DNA from: an uncultured Coriobacteriaceae bacterium
GTDB taxonomy: Bacteria > Actinomycetota > Coriobacteriia > Coriobacteriales > Atopobiaceae
NCBI GenBank assembly: GCA_902803315.1
Contig: CADCPM010000006.1
Location: forward strand, 1 to 61,378
Direction of reading: 5' to 3'
Length of the DNA: 61,378 nucleotides
The notes beneath the pieces were generated by a model. It was not told where the DNA came from and made no database searches. It worked only from the letters and a program-made list of their open reading frames with translations. Below, in pieces: positions 1 through 7,717 of this stretch; within the stretch, counting starts at the first letter, position 1, and every line of letters starts with the position of its first letter. Both the position numbers and the translations under genes were made by a program.

Positions 1-897
1 AACCCCATTATCTCTGCTGCCAACGTGGCACAGGGCGCCGCGTGCTTCGCCGTCTTCGTAAAGACCGCGTCCGCAAAGAAGAAGGGTCTCGCCCTTCCCT
101 CCGGTATCTCCTCACTGCTCGGCATTACCGAGCCTGCCATCTACGGCGTTAACCTTCCTGCCCTCAAGCCGTTTATTGCGGCCGTCTGCGGCGCAGCTGC
201 TGGTGGCGCGATTTCGGCCTTCACCGGTCTGTACTCCATCGCCTACGGCATCACCGGTATCTTTGGCTACCTTATTACTGCCGACGCAGTTAAGTACACC
301 ATCGTAATCGCCGTCGCCTTTGCCGTCTCCTTCGCCGTCACCTTCGTGCTCTACAAGGACGACGAGAAGACCGTAGCAGCCGCCAAGCGTGAGGCCGAAA
401 AGGCCGCCGCTCCTGCGACGCCCGCCGAGGTTAGCGCCGACTACGCCGCTGGCACCGTAGTAGCTCCCATGACTGGCGAGTGCATCGACATGAAGACCGT
501 CCCCGATCCCGTGTTCGCTTCCCTCGCCATGGGCAACGGCGTTGCCATCGAGCCCACCGAGGGCGGCATCTACGCTCCCGTTGACGGCCAGGTAACCATG
601 GTTGCTGGCACCGGTCACGCTGTGGGCCTCATGGCCGACGACGGCACCGAGATCCTCATCCACGCTGGTATCGACACCGTAGAGCTCAACGGTGAGCCCT
701 TCGACATCAAGGTTGCCTCTGGCGATACCGTCAAGGCCGGTCAGCTCCTCATCGAGGCCGACCTCGACGCCATCAAAGCCGCTGGCAAGCCCGCCACCAC
801 GATGGTCATCGTCACCAACTCCGACGACTACGCTTCCATCAACCAGACCTACGGCGCCTGCAAGGCAGGCCAGAAAGTCGTTGACCTCAAGAAGTAG
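1..897 (+). CDS. scrA: PTS sucrose-type EIIBCA permease, C-terminal part (5' truncated by window)
   Basis: This is the distal half of a phosphotransferase-system permease that imports and phosphorylates a sugar. The reading frame is open from base 1, so the start lies outside the window. The first ~110 residues are EIIC membrane segments with the typical LLGITEPAIYGVNLP stretch. A short charged linker follows, then a crr-like EIIA domain from about residue 150. That domain contains ILIHAGIDTVEL, whose His is the usual phosphorylation site, and TGHAVGLM. The IIC-IIA order fits an EIIBCA protein. A fructokinase and a GH32 hydrolase follow on the same strand, which points to sucrose. A beta-glucoside permease is the main alternative. 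A clear terminator follows, so the next gene probably has its own promoter. Confidence 0.88.
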   Translation, partial: NPIISAANVAQGAACFAVFVKTASAKKKGLALPSGISSLLGITEPAIYGVNLPALKPFIAAVCGAAAGGAISAFTGLYSIAYGITGIFGYLITADAVKYTIVIAVAFAVSFAVTFVLYKDDEKTVAAAKREAEKAAAPATPAEVSADYAAGTVVAPMTGECIDMKTVPDPVFASLAMGNGVAIEPTEGGIYAPVDGQVTMVAGTGHAVGLMADDGTEILIHAGIDTVELNGEPFDIKVASGDTVKAGQLLIEADLDAIKAAGKPATTMVIVTNSDDYASINQTYGACKAGQKVVDLKK

Positions 898-925
898 TCT
901 TTCGGCCATTCTGAGCCTTTGGCTT

Positions 926-957
926 AAGCGCGCATCCGCAAGGGTGCGCGCTTTTTT
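926..957 (+). terminator. Rho-independent terminator after the PTS gene
   Basis: A 9-bp perfect GC-rich stem (AAGCGCGCA / TGCGCGCTT) with a 10-nt loop runs straight into a T-rich tract. It lies about 30 bases past the PTS stop codon. Confidence 0.9.
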
Positions 958-982
958 ATGCCTGACGTGCGATGTATGGGCT

Positions 983-1220
983 CCAAACTTCCGAAATCAT
1001 CGGCAGCCCAGCCGGCACCTATAAAATCAGAAGTTTGGGCCCTCTGGGAGCGCCCGTAATGTCCGAAATTGTCGGCAGCCCAACCGACGCCTATAGAATC
1101 GGAAGTTTGGCGGGCGAAATTGGCCTCCTAACGTCCGATTTTATCTGCTGGCGTGAACCTGCCTACAATCTCGGACATTTTGAGGTCCCCTTTGGGCCCC
1201 TACTGCCCGAAACTATCTGC
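983..1220. repeat. 73-bp-period array of alternating inverted motifs
   Basis: Seven copies of an ~18-nt motif (roughly YGTCCGAAATTATCGGC) alternate in orientation. Forward copies are at 983-1004, 1059-1076, 1131-1148 and 1203-1220. Reverse copies are at 1017-1038, 1089-1110 and 1161-1180. Centres repeat every ~73 bp, so the array is about three and a half inverted pairs. The first two pairs are nearly identical and the later ones have diverged. The 488-base gap 898-1385 holds this array, the preceding terminator and a candidate operator. I see no gene in it. A long open frame across it is an accident of the repeats. Confidence 0.75.
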
Positions 1221-1352
1221 AACGGTTTGGTCGCGCCCCACGCTTGCGACGCGGGGCATGGAACGGCAGCCGCCCCTCACCTACTTGTGCGAAGCGGTCA
1301 CATACTCGTGGCGTATCGCCAAGAGGGCATGGTGTATCCTTCTATGAGGTGT

Positions 1353-1368
1353 ATGGAATCGTTCCCAC
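1353..1368 (+). promoter_or_regulatory. LacI/CcpA-type operator before fructokinase
   Basis: ATGGAATCGTTCCCAC matches the cre consensus WTGNAANCGNTNNCAW at every position but the last, and has the central CG typical of LacI-family operators. It lies just upstream of the ribosome binding site of the fructokinase gene, where bound repressor would block transcription. Whether a sucrose repressor or a global CcpA-like factor would bind cannot be told from sequence. Confidence 0.5.
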
Positions 1369-1385
1369 AGAAAGGGGCACGCAAG

Positions 1386-2345
1386 ATGTTCTCTGTTACC
1401 GCACTCGGCGAAGTTCTTATTGACTTTACAGACAACGGGGTCTCCGACTTCGGACAAAAGCTCTTTGAGCGCAATCCCGGTGGAGCACCCGCAAACGTAC
1501 TGGTTGCCCTGCAGCGCCTCGGCCACAAGACGGCCTTCATCGGCAAGGTCGGCACCGACATGCACGGCGAGTTCCTGCGCCAAACCATCGAAGAGAACGG
1601 CATTGACTGCACGGGTCTTATCTCCGACGACAACTTCTTTACCACGCTTGCCTTCGTTGCCCTCGACGACACTGGCGATCGCTCCTTCTCGTTTGCCCGC
1701 AAGCCCGGTGCCGACACCCAGCTTCGTGCGGAGGAGCTCCCCAAGGACGTTATCGCAAACAGCAAGGTGTTCCACGTGGGTTCGCTCTCGCTTACCGACG
1801 AGCCTGCTCGTAGCGCCACCATCGAGGCCCTCAAGATCGCCGATGAGGCCGGCTGCGTAATGTCGTACGACCCCAACTACCGCGACAGCCTGTGGACAAG
1901 CGCCGAGGCTGCCTCCGTGCAGATGCGCTCGCTCATCCCATACATGGACCTCGTAAAGATCAGCGCAGAGGAGTGCCCGCTGCTCACCGACTTCGAGAAG
2001 CCCGAGGATGCCGCGAAGGCCCTTCTGGACGCAGGAGTGAGCGTCGTGGTGGTTACCCTGGACGCCGACGGCGCCTATGTTGCCACCAAGGATGGCGCAC
2101 AGCTGGTAGAGAGCTTCCGCGTTGACGCCGTGGACACCACGGGTGCTGGCGACTCCTTCTGGGGCGGCTTCCTTACCGCCTTCTGCGAGAGCGGAAAGAA
2201 GCCTGCAGACATTACCATAGGCGACGCAGCGGCCTTTGCGCGCTTTGGCAATGCCGTGGCGAGCCTGTGCGTACGCAAGCGTGGTGCGATTCCCGCCATG
2301 CCCGAGCGCGACGCCGTAGAGACACTGCTGGCAGAGCAAGCGTAA
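1386..2345 (+). CDS. scrK: PfkB-family fructokinase
   Basis: A 319-residue cytoplasmic sugar kinase that would phosphorylate the fructose released from sucrose 6-phosphate. The N-terminal GEVLIDF and the NPGGAPANVLVAL sugar-binding segment are typical of PfkB fructokinases. The C-terminal TTGAGDSFWGGF carries the anion hole and the catalytic Asp. I chose ATG 1386 because AAAGGGG lies just upstream and the homologous N-terminus begins there. The frame is open about 138 codons further upstream, but only through the repeat array. The gene sits between the sucrose permease and the sucrose-6-phosphate hydrolase, which supports the fructokinase role over another PfkB sugar kinase. Confidence 0.9.
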   Translation: MFSVTALGEVLIDFTDNGVSDFGQKLFERNPGGAPANVLVALQRLGHKTAFIGKVGTDMHGEFLRQTIEENGIDCTGLISDDNFFTTLAFVALDDTGDRSFSFARKPGADTQLRAEELPKDVIANSKVFHVGSLSLTDEPARSATIEALKIADEAGCVMSYDPNYRDSLWTSAEAASVQMRSLIPYMDLVKISAEECPLLTDFEKPEDAAKALLDAGVSVVVVTLDADGAYVATKDGAQLVESFRVDAVDTTGAGDSFWGGFLTAFCESGKKPADITIGDAAAFARFGNAVASLCVRKRGAIPAMPERDAVETLLAEQA

Positions 2346-2370
2346 GGCGCTTGGCTCGTTCTGAGGGAAA

Positions 2371-2469
2371 CCCCAAGTTGGGGACAGGCCCCAAGTTTGG
2401 GTCGATACGGCGTCACAGCTGCATCGCGCAATCAAACTTGGGCCTGTCCCCTACTTTTGCAAAGTTAGG
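2371..2469. repeat. Inverted pair of the GGGGACTGTCCC repeat family
   Basis: Two opposed copies (2380-2400 and 2433-2451) form a 19-bp stem with a one-base bulge around a ~33-nt loop, between fructokinase and the GH32 gene. It belongs to the dispersed palindrome family also seen at 9109, 17631, 35853 and 41059. It may attenuate read-through into the GH32 gene, because its 3' arm ends just before that gene's ribosome binding site (AGGAG at 2466). Confidence 0.65.
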
Positions 2470-2477
2470 AGACTTCT

Positions 2478-4007
2478 ATGCAGATGCACGTAAACTTGGA
2501 CTACCGCCAGCACAACTGGCGCTTGGGCTTCCACCTGCAAACGCCCACTGGATGGCTTTCGGATCCAAACGGCCTTTGCCAGTTTAACGGCGAATACCAC
2601 ATCTTCCACCAGTATGCACCCAGGTGGCCGTGGCCCGGTCACGGCTGGGGCCACTGGACCAGCGAAGACCTGATTCACTGGCAGTTCCATCGCGGAGCGA
2701 TCATTCCCGAGATGGAGCTCGACGCTAACGGTTCCTACTCAGGCTCGGCCGTCATTCGCGACGGCGAGATGTGGTGCTACTACACGGGCAACGTGCTGGA
2801 GCCCGGCGATCACAACTACGACTACGACGGTCGTCAGGCAAACGAGACCCTCGTTATAAGCAAGGACGGTCGCACCTTCAGCGACCGAAAGCTCGTGCTG
2901 GCCAACGACGGTTACCCCGACTACTGCAGCTGCCATGTGCGCGACCCCAAGGTATGGTGGCAAAAGGATCGCTGGAACATGCTGCTGGGCGCCCGTACCA
3001 TGGACGACCACCCTGCTATGCTGCTCTACACCAGCCCCGATGGCGTTAACGACTGGACGCTCGCAGGTTCGTGCACGACCATCTCCGGCAAGCCCTTCGG
3101 CTACATGTGGGAATGCCCCAACATCGTCACGCTGGGCGGTCGCGAGTTCTTCTTCGTGTGCCCGCAAGGCGTTCCCAGCCAGATGACCAAGTACCAAAAC
3201 AACTTCAACTCAGGCTACTTCCCCGTGGAAGGCACGGTCATCGACCTTCTTGAGGGAGACAAGGGCCTCATGGACGCCAAGGCACCTTACGGCTGCATCG
3301 ACGAGAACACCTTCGTGGAGCTGGACTACGGCTTTGACTTCTACGCGCCACAGGTGTTCACCGACGAGAAGGGCCGCCAGATCCTTGTTGGCTGGATGGG
3401 TCTCCCCGACATTGAGCTTCAGTACCAGGTTCCCACCTACGAGTGGCTGCATACCCTCACCTGGCTTCGCGAGCTCTCGCTCAACGAAGCGGGCAACATC
3501 TGCCAATGGCCGCTTCCCGAGTACGAGGCTCTGCGCGGTGACCGCGTAGACTTTACCGCGGACGGCGCCATAGACAGCAACGGCAAGCTCGGCACCTCCA
3601 ACTATGACGCACACGACATTGAAGGGGCCATTGGCGCCAAGTTTGCCAATGGAACCGCCGACGTGCGCCTTAAGGGCATCGAGGGCGAGGGCCGTATCCT
3701 GCTTAACGCAGATCTTGAGTTCGCTGTCATCGGTAACATGATCGAGCTCTCGTTCAAGGGCATCGCCGGCGGTTATCGCACCGTTCGTCGCCTGCCGCTT
3801 GCGGAGCTTTCCGCTGGCAAGCTCGAGGACCTGCGCATGGTCGTGGACACCTCCGCCGTGGAGATATACGTAAACGGCGGCGAGCACACCATGAGCACCC
3901 GTTGGTGGCCGCAAGAGATAACGAACCTCTGCATTACAAGCACGTTTGCTGCTAAGGAGACCTACGCATACAAGATGAGCTTCTTCGACTTTGGCAACAT
4001 CTGCTAA
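2478..4007 (+). CDS. scrB: GH32 sucrose-6-phosphate hydrolase
   Basis: A 509-residue cytoplasmic beta-fructosidase with no signal peptide. It would cleave sucrose 6-phosphate from the PTS into glucose 6-phosphate and fructose. The three GH32 signatures are present: GWLSDPNG with the nucleophile Asp near residue 28, HVRDPKVW with the transition-state Asp, and WECPNIV with the acid/base Glu. A C-terminal beta-sandwich follows. Length is normal for ScrB/SacA. AGGAG precedes ATG 2478. Position after the PTS permease and fructokinase makes sucrose 6-phosphate the likely substrate. A free fructan or sucrose substrate cannot be excluded from motifs alone. Confidence 0.92.
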   Translation: MQMHVNLDYRQHNWRLGFHLQTPTGWLSDPNGLCQFNGEYHIFHQYAPRWPWPGHGWGHWTSEDLIHWQFHRGAIIPEMELDANGSYSGSAVIRDGEMWCYYTGNVLEPGDHNYDYDGRQANETLVISKDGRTFSDRKLVLANDGYPDYCSCHVRDPKVWWQKDRWNMLLGARTMDDHPAMLLYTSPDGVNDWTLAGSCTTISGKPFGYMWECPNIVTLGGREFFFVCPQGVPSQMTKYQNNFNSGYFPVEGTVIDLLEGDKGLMDAKAPYGCIDENTFVELDYGFDFYAPQVFTDEKGRQILVGWMGLPDIELQYQVPTYEWLHTLTWLRELSLNEAGNICQWPLPEYEALRGDRVDFTADGAIDSNGKLGTSNYDAHDIEGAIGAKFANGTADVRLKGIEGEGRILLNADLEFAVIGNMIELSFKGIAGGYRTVRRLPLAELSAGKLEDLRMVVDTSAVEIYVNGGEHTMSTRWWPQEITNLCITSTFAAKETYAYKMSFFDFGNIC

Positions 4008-4038
4008 CCGGTTCTAAGCACGAGCATGAGTCACGCAG

Positions 4039-4073
4039 GATGGCACACTTATATCCGATATAAGTGTGCCATC
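4039..4073. terminator. Bidirectional terminator hairpin
   Basis: A perfect 16-bp stem with a 3-nt loop (arms 4039-4054 and 4058-4073) lies between the converging GH32 and HAD genes. Its arm ends are AT-rich, and it would serve both strands. Confidence 0.8.
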
Positions 4074-4103
4074 TCTCTAAACCTATGACCAACGCATAGA
4101 CGC

Positions 4104-4949
4104 CTATTCCTGCATGAAAGCCGGGGTACTTCCATCTTTGGCCGACCGCGCAAGCTCCTCCAGCGCCTGTGCCACCGCATCGTCCTCGCATGCGCCAATT
4201 TGCCAGTGCGCAGCGGCCTTGGCGGCGGGAGTTGCGCCACTTACGACCGCCGAATTCTCCAAGCGAGAAAGAATGGCGAGATCGTTGTCTGCGTCGCCAA
4301 ACATCATGGCTTCGCTGGCACTTATGCCAAGCTCCTGCAGCAGCAGTCCGAGGGCCGTGCCCTTGTTCAGTCCCTTTGGCAGGATATCCCACCACCGAGC
4401 CGCCGGTTCCACGATGTCAAACCCGGGATAAGCCTCTAGCGCCCTTTGCTTTACCTGTGCCAGAACGTCCTCGCTGGCAGCGCAGGCAATGGTAGCGCCA
4501 ATGATCTTCTCGTCTGGCACCTTCGACACGATCCTACCTGTAAACGAGTAGGTCTTTGCCCACGGCTCAAGCTCTTCCCTCGTCGTGCCCATGCAGTATA
4601 TGGGATTGCTCGTGGTTGTGTTTAACGGATATGCCGTAACGAACGTTTGGGGAAACTCAGCCAGGGCATCCACCACACGAGCGAGTCCCTCGTTGTCTAT
4701 GAGCGAAAGGCGCACGAGCTCCCCGTCAACCAAGATCTTTTTTCCATTGGAGAGTATGCCCGTCCTAAAGGGCAGGTCATTGCCATCAAAAAGCTGCATG
4801 AGCTCAACGATGTCGCGGCCAGTGGCAAGGCCAAAGCGAATTCCCGCTTGTTGTACCAACGATATCGCACGCATGGTGCGGATGCTTGGTCCTCTTTTTC
4901 CAAGAGGTATAAGCGTTCCATCAACGTCACAAAGCACGAGCTTGATCAT
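4104..4949 (-). CDS. Cof-type HAD phosphatase (paralog 1 of 3)
   Basis: A 281-residue soluble HAD-superfamily hydrolase of the Cof/IIB type. Motif I is DVDGT near residue 9, motif II is the ATGRD region, a Lys lies in KGLNKGTAL, and motif IV is FGDADNDLAIL. A cap domain sits between motifs II and III, as in YbiV/Cof sugar-phosphate phosphatases. The C-terminus (TPAFMQE) resembles those of the paralogs at 6801 and 7718. The substrate is unknown; sugar phosphates or flavin/pyridoxal phosphates are typical of the family. It converges with the sucrose genes and diverges from trmL. Confidence 0.85.
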   Translation of the reverse strand: MIKLVLCDVDGTLIPLGKRGPSIRTMRAISLVQQAGIRFGLATGRDIVELMQLFDGNDLPFRTGILSNGKKILVDGELVRLSLIDNEGLARVVDALAEFPQTFVTAYPLNTTTSNPIYCMGTTREELEPWAKTYSFTGRIVSKVPDEKIIGATIACAASEDVLAQVKQRALEAYPGFDIVEPAARWWDILPKGLNKGTALGLLLQELGISASEAMMFGDADNDLAILSRLENSAVVSGATPAAKAAAHWQIGACEDDAVAQALEELARSAKDGSTPAFMQE

Positions 4950-5009
4950 GTAGGCCCTTCTTCCCTTTAGACCTTTATACTATCATCCAATGACGAAAAA
5001 GGAGGGCAT

Positions 5010-5585
5010 ATGCTCAACGTTGTGCTCGTAGAACCAGAGATACCCGCAAACACCGGAAACATCGGCCGCACATGCGTGCTCGTTGGCGCACGGCTTCATC
5101 TGGTGGGGCCCTTGGGCTTCGATCTTTCGGATAAATCCGTGCAACGGGCCGGTCTTGCCTATTGGCAAAGCCTGGACCTCGCAACCTACGAATCGTGGTC
5201 CGCGTTCGTGAGCATCAACTTCCCCGACGGTCTGGATGGAAGCGCACACCTGCTCACCAAGGCGGGAGAGCATCGCTACTGCGACGCCTCTTTCCAATCC
5301 AACGACTGGCTCATCTTCGGCAAGGAGAGCTCGGGTCTGGACCGGGCGCTCTTGGAGTCTTATCCCCAGCTATGCGAGCGCATACCCATGCGCGGAGACG
5401 ATGCGCTTGCCAACGCCTCCGTTTGGCACAACAGTCACGAGGAGCTTCATCCCGAACTCAAACGAGACATTTGCGGCAATTTCGTCGACTCCCGCGAAGG
5501 TCAGATTACCTCACTCAACCTTTCCAACGCCGTCGCCATCGTCCTCTTTGAGGCCTTGCGCCAACTCGACTTTCCCAGCATGTGA
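5010..5585 (+). CDS. trmL: tRNA (cytidine/uridine-34-2'-O)-methyltransferase TrmL
   Basis: A 191-residue SPOUT methyltransferase that would methylate the ribose of wobble base 34 in tRNA-Leu using SAM. PEIPANTGNIGRTC at the N-terminus, LIFGKESSGL in the middle and SLNLSNAVAIVLFEALRQ at the C-terminus are the three SpoU motifs forming the trefoil knot. It is about 35 residues longer than the classic ~155-residue TrmL, through loops in the centre. AGGAGGG precedes ATG 5010. Its last 75 bases overlap, tail to tail, the end of the gene on the other strand. Confidence 0.9.
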   Translation: MLNVVLVEPEIPANTGNIGRTCVLVGARLHLVGPLGFDLSDKSVQRAGLAYWQSLDLATYESWSAFVSINFPDGLDGSAHLLTKAGEHRYCDASFQSNDWLIFGKESSGLDRALLESYPQLCERIPMRGDDALANASVWHNSHEELHPELKRDICGNFVDSREGQITSLNLSNAVAIVLFEALRQLDFPSM

Positions 5586-6725
5586 CGTCTCCTCGGTCTC
5601 AACGTCCCCCGCCTGCATTCCCCGGCGTCGATTGGCCCCGATAATAACAAGCTGCCGAATGGTGGAGGTAATGGGTATGGCCATGAGCATGCCCAAGAAT
5701 CCGGCAACGCCACCGCCGATGGTCACGCCAACCGCCACCCATACGGGCGGCAATGCCGTGCGTGGGTCACCCACATACGGAAGGACGAAGGTCGCCTCCA
5801 AAACTTGCGCCAATGCGACGAACGCCAAATACACCAATGCCCACCAGGGATTGAAGATGGCAACCATAAACGCACCAGAAAAAAGGCCAACGGGATAGCC
5901 GACGATGGGCAACAACGCCAAGAGGAACATGAGCACGCCCACGCCAAGGGCATAGTCAAACCCACACACCAGCAAAACCAAGGTGCCCGTCGTACCCAAA
6001 ATGCTCGCTTCGATGCACTGGCGCACGATGAAGTTGTGAAACGATGCGTCGGCCACCCCCAACACCAGAGCGAATTTCTCTATACGCTCTTGGCCCACAT
6101 AGACCGAAATCGTTGACATGAGCTTTTGTCCTGCATTGGTGGTATCGGTAAGCAGGATGAAGGAGAACAGCACGCCGAAGAAACACGTCATCACCGTATT
6201 GGCAACGGTGAGCACCTGATTGGTCACGCTGGTAACGCTTCCTCCAAACACGGTTTCCACAATGCCGGCAATGTCCATATTCCGCACGCTCTGCATGGCG
6301 TCACTCATAAGAAACTTGTGAATCGGCTCACGAACGGGCGCGAAAAGAGGGTGAGTTATAACTTGCTCGATGAACTCCTGGCCATGCTCCTGCACCACCG
6401 TGACTATTTCGATGAGCGCGGGTATAAGTACAGAGGATGAATATACCAGTATTAACAGTACGATTATCAAAGTAAAGACAAGACACACGGGCTTTCTTAT
6501 TGTTGCGACGAAATCTGACTTAGAGTTAGGAAAAAAGTGACGTTGGAGAAAGTTGGTGGGAATCGAGACCACATACGCAATCGACAATCCCAAAAACAGC
6601 GGCACAACTGCCGTGAACAAAATGCCCAAGAACGAGAATATGCTCTCCCATCCCTTGAAGATAAGGCAGATGAGCACGCCAGCAAGCGCCAACGTCGTAT
6701 AACTGGAAAGATTAAGCTTCCTCAC
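5511..6725 (-). CDS. AI-2E family transporter (multi-pass membrane protein)
   Basis: A 404-residue inner-membrane protein of the AI-2E/PerM family, a putative permease or exporter with varied and mostly unproven substrates. It has two N-terminal membrane helices, a large soluble loop around residues 90-180, and a C-terminal helix bundle with LLALLPIVGYPVG and the family-typical region around LPPVWVAVGVTIGGGVAGFLGMLMAIP, split here by other residues. I set the start at GTG 6725, 8 nt after AAGGAG. An earlier GTG at 6734 abuts that site and is less likely. The Gly/Glu/Asp-rich last ~25 codons lie antisense to the end of trmL, so this tail is probably a recent extension rather than a functional domain. 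Confidence 0.85.
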   Translation of the reverse strand: MRKLNLSSYTTLALAGVLICLIFKGWESIFSFLGILFTAVVPLFLGLSIAYVVSIPTNFLQRHFFPNSKSDFVATIRKPVCLVFTLIIVLLILVYSSSVLIPALIEIVTVVQEHGQEFIEQVITHPLFAPVREPIHKFLMSDAMQSVRNMDIAGIVETVFGGSVTSVTNQVLTVANTVMTCFFGVLFSFILLTDTTNAGQKLMSTISVYVGQERIEKFALVLGVADASFHNFIVRQCIEASILGTTGTLVLLVCGFDYALGVGVLMFLLALLPIVGYPVGLFSGAFMVAIFNPWWALVYLAFVALAQVLEATFVLPYVGDPRTALPPVWVAVGVTIGGGVAGFLGMLMAIPITSTIRQLVIIGANRRRGMQAGDVETEETSHAGKVELAQGLKEDDGDGVGKVE

Positions 6726-6769
6726 AATAAGCACTCCTTATGGCCAGCTTGTAAGCACGCTCCATCAAA

Positions 6770-6798
6770 AGCATGCCTGCAGACTGTATGTGCGTCAA
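6770..6798 (-). promoter_or_regulatory. Candidate promoter for the AI-2E gene
   Basis: On the minus strand TTGACG (6798-6793) is followed after 17 nt by CATGCT (6775-6770), a fair -35 and a weak -10 upstream of the GTG start. Confidence 0.35.
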
Positions 6799-6800
6799 TT

Positions 6801-7655
6801 CTACCCCAGCATGAAGGACGGCATCCTGCCATTTGACGTGGCGTCGACAATCTGAAATAGGGCATCAGCAACCGCGTCATCCGCGCTGGAGCCAATATGC
6901 CAACGCGCGGCACGAGCGACTTCCTCGCTCGCGTTGGAGACGGCAACCGCATTCGGTACCGCCTCTATCATGGAAAGGTCGTTCTCCGAATCGCCAAACA
7001 CGGCGACCTCGTCAATCGAGAGGCCCAGCTCCGAGGCAATGCGACGCACGGCGGTTCCCTTGCTCCAACCTTTGGGCGATATGTCGATTATGGGCGCGGT
7101 GGGTCCGGGAAACACGAAGTCCATAGTGGGAAACTCCTCGCGTAGCATATCGCGGACCTCGGTTACGTGGACGCGATCTCCCCCGCACCAAACGTTTGCC
7201 TTTACGTACGTGGGCTGGTCAAGGTGCGCCACCGAACGCTTGAAATGCGGGAAGAGCGCCATGCACGCTTGGGCATGGGCCCTTACGGGCGACACGAAGT
7301 AGCCAGAGCCCGCTTCGCTTGATTGGTAGATGTCGTAGAGGGCAAGGCACGCATCGGGAATGTGGGAGACAGTCTCCGCAAGCCTGTTGAGCTCGCTGCC
7401 ATCGAGCGTCTGGACGTGAACGAGCTCGCCGTCCACATAGACCATCTGTCCGTTAACCGGTGCCGCCGTTGCATAGCAGGCCTCGTCGTCGTCGAACATC
7501 CAACCCAGATCGCTGGGGATGCGGCCAGAAACCGGACCAAAGTGCAGTCCCGCATCCAGAAGAGCGTGGATGCCAGCGAGGGCATGGTCGGTGGCGCGAG
7601 GTAGCCCGTTCTTTATGAGGGTGTCGTCCAAGTCGGTAAGAACCAGCTTAATCAT
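6801..7655 (-). CDS. Cof-type HAD phosphatase (paralog 2 of 3)
   Basis: A 284-residue HAD hydrolase with motif I DLDDTL, motif II VSGRIPSD, a Lys in GWSKGTAV and motif IV FGDSENDLSMIEAVPNAVAV. It is closest to the next gene: both have DLDDxLIxxGLPxAT near the start and ARWHIGxSxxDAVADAL near the end. The shared core suggests a tandem duplication followed by divergence in the cap domain, which sets substrate choice. No substrate can be named. Confidence 0.85.
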   Translation of the reverse strand: MIKLVLTDLDDTLIKNGLPRATDHALAGIHALLDAGLHFGPVSGRIPSDLGWMFDDDEACYATAAPVNGQMVYVDGELVHVQTLDGSELNRLAETVSHIPDACLALYDIYQSSEAGSGYFVSPVRAHAQACMALFPHFKRSVAHLDQPTYVKANVWCGGDRVHVTEVRDMLREEFPTMDFVFPGPTAPIIDISPKGWSKGTAVRRIASELGLSIDEVAVFGDSENDLSMIEAVPNAVAVSNASEEVARAARWHIGSSADDAVADALFQIVDATSNGRMPSFMLG

Positions 7656-7717
7656 GCTTTATGCTCCCCATTCGTTCTTTCTTCGTCTTTCTTCAGCTTA
7701 GGCACGTTTTACGCATC

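Noticed and set aside
983..1220. CRISPR array
   Set aside because: The repeats alternate in orientation, are degenerate, and their intervening sequence is partly conserved. There are no unique spacers and no cas genes.
972..1385. N-terminal extension of fructokinase through the repeat region
   Set aside because: The frame is open only because the repeats lack stops. PfkB homology and the ribosome binding site both begin at 1386.
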